Positions 17,780 through 26,276 of a DNA stretch of 64,000 nucleotides are shown here, in pieces. The stretch is taken from positions 527,063-591,062 of the forward strand of contig JAWKWT010000001.1 of the NCBI GenBank assembly GCA_041397365.1, read 5' to 3'. Made by a program: the position numbers and the translations under genes. Under the pieces are notes generated by a model. It was not told the origin of the DNA and made no database searches. It saw only the letters and a program-made list of their open reading frames with translations. The DNA comes from P52-10 sp041397365. GTDB taxonomy: Bacteria; Pseudomonadota; Alphaproteobacteria; Rhizobiales; Xanthobacteraceae. The stretch's first letter is position 1. Each line of letters starts with the position of its first letter.

Positions 17780-18697
17780 TCATTCCGGCAGCGGTATGAA
17801 TTCGGTCTCGTCCGGTACTTTCGCGAAGCGCCCGGATTTCCAGTCCGCTTTCGCCTGCTCGATCCGCTCCTTGCTGGAGGAGACGAAATTCCACCAGATA
17901 TGGCGCGGGCCTTCCAGCGCCGCGCCGCCGAGAAACATCATCCGCGCATCGCGCGTTGCGCGAACGGTGATGCGGTCGCCGGGACGGAAGATCAGCAGCC
18001 GAGGTCCTTCGAATCTGTCGCCTGCGATCTCGACCTCGCCATCCACCAGATAGATCGCGCGCTCTTCATGGTCGGCATCGAGCGGCGCACTGGCGCCCGC
18101 GGCGAGCGCGACCTCGGCATAGAACCAGTCCGACACTCTTTCCACCGGCGACGATTTGCCGAACGCCTGTCCGGCGATGATGCGGGTGGACAAGCCGGTG
18201 TCGGTCACGGTCGGCAGAAGGTCGGCGGCGTAATGCTGAAAGGACGGGGCGATTTCCTCCTGGCCTTTCGGCAGCGCGATCCAGCTTTGCAGGCCGAGCA
18301 TCAGTTGGCCGTTGGCGCGCGGCACCTCGGGCGTCCGCTCGGAATGGGCGATGCCGCGTCCGGCCGTCATCAGATTCATCGCGCCGGGCTTGATCTCCTG
18401 GATGTGCCCTTCGCTGTCACGATGCATGATGCTGCCGTCGAACAGATAGGTGACGGTCGCAAGCCCGATATGCGGATGCGGGCGCACGTCCATGCCATGG
18501 CCGGCGACGAACTGCATCGGCCCCATCTGATCGAAGAAGATGAAGGGACCGACCATCTGCCGCCGGCCATGCGGCAGGGCGCGGCGCACGGCGAAGTCGT
18601 CGCCGAGGTCACGCGTGCGCGGCACGATGACGAGATCGAGCGCATCGCAGCTTTGCGGATCGCCGAGGATCGGATCGGAAGACGGTTGCCAGCTCAT
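17780..18697 (-). CDS. Pirin family protein
   Basis: A 305-residue bicupin of the pirin family. The metal-binding His cluster is seen as MDVRPHPHIGLATVTYLFDG (residues about 69-88) with TAGRGIAHSERTP further on. The C-terminal cupin contains GPRHIWWNFVSSSKERIEQA, a block common to pirins. Some bacterial pirins oxidise quercetin or act as redox-linked regulators; the role here is unknown. ATG at 18697 follows GGAGGTGCCGAC. Same strand as, and upstream of, the class V aminotransferase. Confidence 0.9.
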   Translation of the reverse strand: MSWQPSSDPILGDPQSCDALDLVIVPRTRDLGDDFAVRRALPHGRRQMVGPFIFFDQMGPMQFVAGHGMDVRPHPHIGLATVTYLFDGSIMHRDSEGHIQEIKPGAMNLMTAGRGIAHSERTPEVPRANGQLMLGLQSWIALPKGQEEIAPSFQHYAADLLPTVTDTGLSTRIIAGQAFGKSSPVERVSDWFYAEVALAAGASAPLDADHEERAIYLVDGEVEIAGDRFEGPRLLIFRPGDRITVRATRDARMMFLGGAALEGPRHIWWNFVSSSKERIEQAKADWKSGRFAKVPDETEFIPLPE

Positions 18698-18796
18698 GTC
18701 GGCACCTCCTTGTTTCGTACGGGCGGCCGGAGTTTCCGGCCACCGCGTCTTGTGCAATCCACCATCAACAGATGGCGTTCGTTTGACGAAGACGCT

Positions 18797-19712
18797 TCAG
18801 ATCGCGTCCCAGTTGAACACGTCGCCGGAGCGTTCGAGCTTGTAGAACGAACCCTTCAGCGCCGGCATGCCGTGCTCGGCGAGCGACTGCACGGTCCAGC
18901 CTTCGCCGCGATGCACGGAGCGGATCGGCCGCGACTGACCCATCAGGAAGATTTCGTTCATGCGCACGCCGAAGATCTGTCCGGTGACCTCCTTGGAGGC
19001 GTCGCTCAAAAGATAGGCGGCGACCGGCGCGATCTTCTCCGGACCCATCTGCTGGATCTTGGCGACGCGCGCCTTTTCTTCGTCCGTCTCGGTCGGGATC
19101 GTGCCGATCAGCCGGCTCCAGGCGAAGGGCGAGATGCAGTTCGAGCGCACGTTGAAGCGCTGCATGTCGAGCGCGATCGACTTCGACAGGCCGACGATGC
19201 CGAGCTTTGCCGCCGCGTAATTCGCCTGACCGAAATTGCCGATCAGGCCGGAGGTCGAGGTGAAATGCACGAACGAGCCGCTCTGCTGTTCCTTGAAGAT
19301 GCGCGCGGCCGCATGCGCGACATAGAACGAGCCCATCAGATGAACCTTGATGACCTGCTCGAACGCATCAACGCTCATGCGATGGAAAATCGCGTCGCGC
19401 AGGATGCCGGCATTGTTGACGACGCCGTCGAGACGGCCAAACTTGTCGATCGCGGTTTGCACGATCTTGCTGGCGGGAATGGCTTCGGCCACCGATTCGA
19501 AATTCGCCACCGCCGATCCGCCGCGCTTGGTGATTTCCTGTACCACCTCCTCGGCCGGGGTGGCGTTCGAGCCGGAGCCGTCGGCGGCGACGCCCGGATC
19601 GTTGACGACCACCTTTGCGCCTTCCGCCGCGCACAGCAGTGCGATGTCGCGGCCGATGCCGCGGCCCGCGCCGGTGACGACGATGACTTTTCCTTCGAGC
19701 GACGGCGGCCAT
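18797..19712 (-). CDS. SDR, 3-hydroxyacyl-CoA dehydrogenase-like (one frameshift near the start)
   Basis: SDR of the multifunctional-enzyme hydroxyacyl-CoA dehydrogenase type. The only good ATG, at 19710-19712, is one base out of frame with the rest: after MAA the next in-frame sequence should be SLEGKVIVVTGAGRGIGRDI, which holds the TGAGRGIG cofactor motif. An extra base within 19699-19709 explains this. The remainder is intact: NNAGILRDAIFHRM, Ser in FTSTSGLIGN, YAAAK near residue 160, and a C-terminal extension ending SGDVFNWDAI. Total about 304 residues. Confidence 0.83.
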
Positions 19713-19859
19713 GGAGTTCCTCTCTGTTGGGCGTCTTTTGAATGCGATCGGCCCCGCGCGCGCTGCCTGTGCGGTCTGGCCAGGCCTATTCGACCCGGCT
19801 CTCGGGTTCCAATGCAATGCCGAGTTTCGATCGTAATTATTCATTCATGTCAGTTAGAT

Positions 19860-19923
19860 AAGGAGGCTTGATCTGATTGCTGCGCTGCACCATAATGGGC
19901 GCCTAGGGATCTGACGCCTCCTT
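19860..19923 (+). promoter_or_regulatory. Leader stem-loop before the GNAT gene
   Basis: AAGGAGGC (19860-19867) is the exact reverse complement of GCCTCCTT (19916-19923); the second arm ends 24 bases before the ATG at 19948. The first arm is itself a near-perfect Shine-Dalgarno sequence followed by a possible TTG-ATC-TGA mini-frame, so a leader switch is conceivable. Weak evidence. Confidence 0.3.
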
Positions 19924-19947
19924 GAGGGCTTTCACAAGGAGAGACAA

Positions 19948-20457
19948 ATGCCAATCGACGAGGCCGTTCGCCTCTTCGGCGGCACTATCCACGTTCTCGA
20001 TCCTCAGGATGAGCCTGAGTTGCACGCCCATTTCCTGCGGCTCGGCCCCGAGAGTAGCCGCAGCCGTTTCAACGGCGTGGTCGACGACGCTTTCATAGCT
20101 CGCTATGCGGCGAGCTGCTTCAAGCCGGGGGTCACCGTCCTCGGCTATGTCGAGGGCGGCGCGATTCACGCCGCGGCCGAACTGCACGCCTCCACCCGTC
20201 CGACCGACGAGACGGCCGAGATTGCCTTCAGCGTCGAACGGCACTGGCGGCGCAAGGGAATCGGCAGCGCGCTGTTCAAGGCACTGCTGATGCCGGCGCT
20301 CCAGGCGGGCTATGAAAGGCTGCGCGTCATCACCGGCGCCAGGTCGACTGGCAGCGGAACATGCACTCGGCACCAAACCACCGCCGAAGGGCAATTGATA
20401 ATCAACGATCTCGCCGATCTCGCCGGCCATGTCACGCCGTTCGCGCCGGCGGCGTAG
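19948..20457 (+). CDS. GNAT-family N-acetyltransferase (C-terminus atypical)
   Basis: A 169-residue acetyltransferase. The acetyl-CoA-binding block is EIAFSVERHWRRKGIGSALF near residues 92-111, with RRKGIG as the pyrophosphate loop, then GYERLRVITGA. After that the sequence (STGSGTCTRHQTTAEGQLI) loses the usual asparagine-rich motif B and FGA motif, so the 3' part may be shifted in frame or divergent. ATG is preceded by AAGGAGAGACAA. Substrate unknown. Confidence 0.7.
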   Translation: MPIDEAVRLFGGTIHVLDPQDEPELHAHFLRLGPESSRSRFNGVVDDAFIARYAASCFKPGVTVLGYVEGGAIHAAAELHASTRPTDETAEIAFSVERHWRRKGIGSALFKALLMPALQAGYERLRVITGARSTGSGTCTRHQTTAEGQLIINDLADLAGHVTPFAPAA

Positions 20458-20503
20458 AGCGCGATCCGTTCAAGTTGAATCAGCCCGGCTTTCGCCGTTC
20501 TTG

Positions 20504-20577
20504 TTTGAGCATGATCTAATCCGACCTGAGCGGCCGCGAAGCGCAAACCGTCTGTTCCCACTTTTCGGGATCATGCC
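20504..20577. repeat. GATC-type dispersed palindrome, copy 4 (long form)
   Basis: GAGCATGATC (20507-20516) and GATCATGC (20569-20576) bracket a longer core with GTTCCCACTTTTCGG. It ends two bases before the polA stop codon (20579-20581). Position between the converging GNAT and polA genes suggests a terminator role. Confidence 0.8.
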
Positions 20578-20578
20578 T

Positions 20579-23500
20579 TCAATGCGCTTCGTCCCAATTC
20601 TGGGCCGCGCGGGCGTCGACCTGAAGCGGCACCGACAGGATGACCGCCGGGAACGGCGCGTCCTGCATCGTGTGCTGAACCACCGGCAGGGTCGCCGCGA
20701 CTTCGTCGTCCGGCACCTCGAAAATCAGTTCGTCGTGCACCTGGAGCAGCATGCGGGCCGAGAGCTTTTTGGCCGCGAGCGCATCGTCCATGCGCACCAT
20801 CGCGCGGCGGATGATGTCGGCGGCTGAACCTTGCAGCCGCGCATTGATGGCGGCGCGGTTCATTGAATGAGCGCACCGACGGGTTCGACGCCTTGAATCT
20901 CCGGGTAATGGCATTTGCGGCCAAACAGCGTCGTCACATAACCATGCTCGCGGCAGAAGTCGCGGGTGGCGTCCATGTAGGCGCGGATGCCGGGGAAGCG
21001 TTCGAAATATTTCTTGATGTAAGCGCTCGCCTCCTCGCGCGGAATGCCGAGCTGGTTGGCGAGGCCGAAGGCGGAAATGCCGTAGATGATGCCGAAATTG
21101 ATCGCCTTCGCGCGCCGCCGGATTTCGCCCGGCATGCCCTTGATCGGCACGCCGAACATTTCGGACGCCGTCATCGCGTGAATGTCCAGCCCGTCATTGA
21201 ACGCCTGCTTGAGCGAGGGGATGTCGGCGATCTCCGCCAGCAGCCGCAATTCGATCTGCGAATAGTCGGCCGAGACCAGCTTGTGGCCGGCGGTGGCGAC
21301 GAAGGCCTTGCGGATCTTGCGTCCATCCTCGGTGCGCACCGGAATGTTTTGCAGGTTCGGATCGTTCGACGACAACCGTCCCGCGGCGGTTGCGGCGAGC
21401 GCATAAGAGGTGTGGACGCGCTGCGTCTGCGGGTTGATGTAGCCGGGCAGGGACCGGTAGGTGTCGATTTCTGGCACCTGCCGCCACTCCAGAATCGTTT
21501 TCGGAAACGCATGTCCCTGTTCGGCGAGGTCGTCGAGAATCTGCGCCGAGGTGGACCACGCGCCGGTCTTGGTCTTCGAGCCGCCCGGAAGCCCCATCTG
21601 CCGAACAGGATGTCGCCGAGCTGTTTCGGGCTGCCCGGATTGATCGGCTCGCCGGCCATTTGCTGAATGTCGGCCTCCAGCCGCGCGGCGCTCTGGGCGA
21701 AATCGCCGGACAGGCGCGACAGCGTCTGCCGGTCCACCGAGATCCCGCGCTGCTCCATACGCGCCAGCGGCATCACAAGCGGACGCTCCAGCGTCTCATA
21801 GACGGTGAGCATATGCTCGGACACGAGCCGCGGCTTCAGCACGCGCCACAGCCGCAGCACCGCATCGGTGCGCGCCGCGGCGTAACCGGTCGCTTTGTCG
21901 ATCTCGATCTGGTCGAAGGCGAGTCGATTTTTGCCGGTGCCCGTCACGCTGTCGCGGCTCGGCGGCTGATGCCCGAGCCAGGTCTCCGAGAGCGAGCCGA
22001 TATCGTGCGCGCGGCGGCCTGCATCCAGCACATAGGACATCAGCATCACGTCCTCGATCGCGCGCATCGCGATTCCATGTTGGGCGAGAACCAGCGCGTC
22101 GAGTTTCAGATTGTGGCCGATCTTGAGATACGAGTCGCTTTCGAGCAGCGGCTTCAGCGCCCCCAGCACGTCGTGGGCGGAAAGCTGATCCGGCGCGAGG
22201 CCCGATGCGAACAATCCGTCGCCGTCGCCGTGCTTCTTGTGCTGCAACGGAATGTAGATCGCATCGTTGTCGCCAAGCGCCAGCGAGGCGCCGCACAATT
22301 CGGCCTGCATCGGGTCCGCGCCGGCCGTCTCGACGCCGATCGCGAAATAACCCTGGTCGCGCGCGCGGGCGATCCAGGCCTGCAAATCGCCAGCGGTGCG
22401 GACCGTCGCGAGTTTTGCCGGATCGGAATGCGCGGCACGGGCGGCCTGCGTGCGCGCGTCGGCCAATGCTTTCGGCGTCCGCTCGTCAGCTGCGTCTTGC
22501 TCGTCGCGCGGCGTTGTCCCCTTCGCCGGTGCGCCGGTGTCCGCGAACAGATCGCCGGTGCCGCCCCGTTCGCGGCTGGCGAGATTGGCGTCGGGCGCGA
22601 TATCGGTCGTGTTGATCTCCGAATAATCGGCGACTCGCTTGGTCAGCGTGGTGAATTCCATCGCCTTGAGGAAGGCGATCAGCTTTCGTGCGTCCGGTTC
22701 GTGCACCGCCAGATCGGCGAGCGGCACGTCGAGCGGCACCTTGTCATCGAGCAGCACGAGCTGACGCGAGATGCGCGCCTTCTCGGCGTTCTCGATCAGC
22801 GCCTCGCGCCGCTTCGGCTGTTTGATTTCGCCGGCCTGTGCCAGCAACGTGTCGAGGTCGCCATAGTCGGCGATCAGCTGCGCCGCGGTCTTGATGCCGA
22901 TGCCGGGCACGCCCGGCACGTTGTCGACCGAATCGCCGGCGAGCGCCTGCACCTCGACGACCTTCTCCGGCGGCACGCCGAATTTCTCGATCACCTCGGC
23001 GATGCCGATACGGCGGTCCTTCATCGTGTCGTACATCGTCACGCAATCGGTGACGAGTTGCATCAGGTCCTTGTCGGAGGAGACGATGGTTGCGTCCGCG
23101 CCGCGTTCGCAGGCCTCGCGCACATAGGTCGCGATCAGATCGTCGGCCTCGAAGCCGGCCTGCTCGAGGCAGGGCAGATCGAACGCGCGCACGGCGTCGC
23201 GGATCAGCGCGAATTGTGGGATCAGGTCGTCCGGCGCGGGCGGCCGATGCGCCTTGTAATCCGGATATGGCTTGTTGCGGAACGTGATCTCGGATTTGTC
23301 GAAGATGATGGCGAGATGCGTCGGCCGGTTGTCGTTCGGCATGTCGCGCAAGAGCTTCCACAGCATATTGCAGAAGCCGAGCACCGCGTTCACCTGCAAG
23401 CCGTCGGATTTCCGGTTCAGCGGCGGCAGCGCGTGATAGGCGCGGAAAATGTAGGAGGAGCCGTCGACCAGGAAGATGCCGCCGGCCATGTCACCGGATT

Positions 23501-23609
23501 TAACGTCGCCGGATTTTGGCGAGCGCACAGGGGCGGTCGTCGTCGTCGTCTCTGTCGCGGACGAAGATTTCGACGGTTTGGCCGCGGGCTTTGCAGGAGT
23601 TTTGGACAT
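20579..23609 (-). CDS. polA: DNA polymerase I (three frameshifts)
   Basis: Replicative gap-filling and repair polymerase. From 23609: a 45-residue Ser/Thr/Pro-rich leader, the 5'-3' exonuclease domain (IFLVDGSSYIFRAYHALPPL, then VSSDKDLMQLV and GVPGIGIKTAAQLI), a 3'-5' exonuclease-like domain (VETAGADPMQAELCGASLAL), then the polymerase domain (SADYSQIELRLLAEIADIPS, RRRAKAINFGIIYGISAFGL, LLQVHDELIFEVPDDEV). The frame breaks at 21598 (one base missing; GKMGLPGGSKTKTGAW expected), at about 20889-20895 (one extra) and at 20857-20858 (one extra). Since polA is close to essential and all motifs survive, sequencing errors are the likely cause. Length repaired is about 1010 residues. Confidence 0.9.
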
Positions 23610-23692
23610 GCCGCCAATGTAAGGGCTTTGGCGGCGTTTGGCACCTGTTCCGCGGGCGATACGCAGGCGAAATTGCGCCGCCTGCTCCGCTT

Positions 23693-24764
23693 TCAGATTA
23701 CCCGCGTCTGGAAGGGTGACGTGCGGCTTGACGCCGGCTTGCCGCCAGCCAGAAACGCCGCCGGCCGGTCATAGAGGAACCGCAGGGACGTGTTGCGCAC
23801 GCCCCACCACATCGTCAGCGCGCCGACCACGCCGCCGATCGTCACCAAGAGCGCGATGACGCCGGCGTCCTGAATGAGCCCGGCTGATGAGCAGCGTCCG
23901 TCGTCGCCATCGGCAGGAAGAAGCGAGATAGATGACGAGCGAATGCTCGCCGCAATAGCGCAGTGCATCGACCCAGCGCACCCGCGCCAGCAGCGCCGCC
24001 ACGGCGATCACCGCGCCGCATCCGGCGAAGCCGAGGATCATCGACATCAGCGGCCAGTCGGCGACGCCTGCGGAGGTCGCAGCCGCGTTGATGAGCGCCC
24101 AGACCGCGATGCCGCCAAGCGCGATCGCAGGCGCCGCCTGCACGTCGCGGGCGAAGCCGAAGATGAAGCCGGCGAACAGGTAGCCGGAATAGAAATAGAC
24201 GAAGCGCGCGGCGAATTCGTCGATCACGGTCCAGCCGGTGTGGATGCGCGCCAGTTCCAGCGCCGCGCCGACGATCCAGATCGCCGCCGGCGGCACGCGC
24301 CGCGTCAGCTTGCAGACGACGAAGAAGATCGGCAGCAGGTAGATGAACCACAGCGTGCCGAAAGGCTCGATGAAGGAGAGAAGGTACAGTTTCGCAACGT
24401 CCGCGCCGCCCAGCGTCGCCATCACACCCGGAGCCTTGAATGCGAACTGGATCGACACCCACAGCACATAGAAATATGCGAAGTGGACGACCTTGCGGTC
24501 GATATAGGTGCGCCAGTCGCGGTCGATCACGCGGGCGAGGAACAGGCCGGAGATCAGGAAGAAGTCCGGCATCCGGAACGGCTTTGCGAATTCGACCACG
24601 GCGTGCATGAAGCCGGGATGGCCGATGGCATTTTCGACGCCGAGCGTCGAATGCATCGTCACCACCATGATGATGCAGATGCCCTTCGCATAATCGACCC
24701 AGTCGTAGCGGCCGCCCGGGGCTGCGCCGGCAGAAGCGGGACTGGTTGTACCGTTCGTGGTCAT
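23693..24764 (-). CDS. Acyltransferase 3 family membrane protein (frameshifted near the C-terminus)
   Basis: Integral-membrane acyltransferase of the OafA/YrrM type. It begins RYDWVDYAKGICIIMVVTMH, the conserved opening with its His, and has DFFLISGLFLARVIDR, a motif of the family, plus about ten hydrophobic segments. After GEHSLVIYLA (near residue 278) the frame shifts two or three times within 23885-23921, then continues LIQDAGVIALLVTIGGVVGA and a cytoplasmic tail to the stop at 23693. Expected to O-acylate an envelope polysaccharide or lipid. Upstream of and divergent from ugd, which makes UDP-glucuronate. Confidence 0.8.
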
Positions 24765-24944
24765 GCTGTCTCGTTTCGACGCATCCTGGCGTCATCTTGC
24801 GTCAGATCGGTTTCGTTATCCTTTCACGGTTCAAGTCGCGTGCCAGATCGCTATTCCGCCGTTTCCGGCTGCCTCGTCAAGCTCTGTCCCGTCTGTTAAG
24901 ACCGCGCGGCGCCTGGGTGGGGCGTTAACCATGTCGGGGTCGAA

Positions 24945-26273
24945 ATGCGGATCGTGATGGTCGGAACGGGGTATGTCGGGCTGGTGTCCGGCGCATGCTT
25001 TGCCGATTTCGGCCATCAGGTCACTTGCGTCGACAAGAACGAAACCACCATCGCGCGGCTGCGCGCCGGCGAAGTGCCGATCTTCGAGCCGGATCTGGAC
25101 CGCCTGGTGGAGAGCAACGTCAAGGCCGGCAGGTTGTCGTTCACCACCGATCTTGCCGGCCCTGTGGCCGCGGCCGACGCCGTCTTCATCGCGGTCGGCA
25201 CGCCGTCGCGTCGCGGCGACGGCCATGCGGACCTCAGCTACGTTCACGCAGCCGCGCGCGAGATCGCCGCGGCGGTGTCCGGTTTTACGGTGGTCATCAC
25301 CAAATCGACGGTGCCGATCGGAACCGGCGACGAGGTGGAGCGCATCATCCGCGACTGCAATCCGCAGGCGGATGTCGTCGTCGCCTCCAATCCGGAGTTC
25401 TTGCGCGAGGGCGCGGCGATCCGCGACTTCAAGCACCCCGACCGGATCGTGGCCGGCACCGACGATGCGCGCGCGCGCGACGTCATCGCCGAAATCTACC
25501 GGCCGCTTTATCTCAACCGCTCGCCGATCATGTACACCGACCGCCGCACGGCGGAGCTGATCAAATACGCCGCCAACGCCTTTCTGGCGACCAAGGTCAC
25601 CTTCATCAACGAGATCGCCGATCTCGCCGAGCGCACCGGCGCGGACGTGCAGGCGGTGGCGCGCGGAATCGGCCTCGACAACCGCATCGGTTCGAAGTTC
25701 CTGCATGCCGGGCCCGGCTTCGGCGGCTCCTGCTTTCCGAAGGACACGCGGGCGCTGGTGAAGACGGCGCAGGATCACGACGTGTCGCTGCGCATCGTCG
25801 AAGCGGCGATCACGGTCAACGATGCGCGCAAGCGCGCCATGGCGCGAAAGGTTGCGGCCGCGCTCGGCGGCAGCCTGCGCGGCAGGACGGTCGCCGTGCT
25901 CGGTCTCGCCTTCAAGCCGAACACCGACGACATGCGCGAGGCGCCGTCGATCCCGCTGATTACCGCGCTGATCGATCAGGGGGCGCGCGTGCGGGCCTTT
26001 GATCCGGAGAGCATGCGGCAGGCGCGCGCGGAGCTGCCCGACATTCTCTATTGCGAGAACGAGTATGATTGCGCCGCCGGCGCCGACGCGCTGGTGATCG
26101 TCACCGAATGGGAGCAGTTCCGCGCGCTCGACCTGCCGCGCCTGAAAGCGCAGATGGCGCAGCCGATCGTCGTCGACCTGCGCAACATCTACCGCCCCGA
26201 AGACATGACCAGGCTCGGCTTCATCTATGAAAGCATCGGACGGCTGCCAAACACCAGCGCGACGAGGGGGTAA
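24945..26273 (+). CDS. ugd: UDP-glucose 6-dehydrogenase
   Basis: A 442-residue enzyme making UDP-glucuronate from UDP-glucose with two NAD. The N-terminal Rossmann motif is MRIVMVGTGYVGLVSGACFA, the central dimer helix contains AELIKYAANAFLATKVTFIN, and the active-site cysteine is in GPGFGGSCFPKDTRALV near residue 262. The C-terminal UDP-binding domain follows (VAVLGLAFKPNTDDMREAPS). Feeds capsule or exopolysaccharide synthesis. Its stop lies three bases from the gyrB stop; the two genes converge with no room for a separate terminator. Confidence 0.96.
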   Translation: MRIVMVGTGYVGLVSGACFADFGHQVTCVDKNETTIARLRAGEVPIFEPDLDRLVESNVKAGRLSFTTDLAGPVAAADAVFIAVGTPSRRGDGHADLSYVHAAAREIAAAVSGFTVVITKSTVPIGTGDEVERIIRDCNPQADVVVASNPEFLREGAAIRDFKHPDRIVAGTDDARARDVIAEIYRPLYLNRSPIMYTDRRTAELIKYAANAFLATKVTFINEIADLAERTGADVQAVARGIGLDNRIGSKFLHAGPGFGGSCFPKDTRALVKTAQDHDVSLRIVEAAITVNDARKRAMARKVAAALGGSLRGRTVAVLGLAFKPNTDDMREAPSIPLITALIDQGARVRAFDPESMRQARAELPDILYCENEYDCAAGADALVIVTEWEQFRALDLPRLKAQMAQPIVVDLRNIYRPEDMTRLGFIYESIGRLPNTSATRG

Positions 26274-26276
26274 ACC

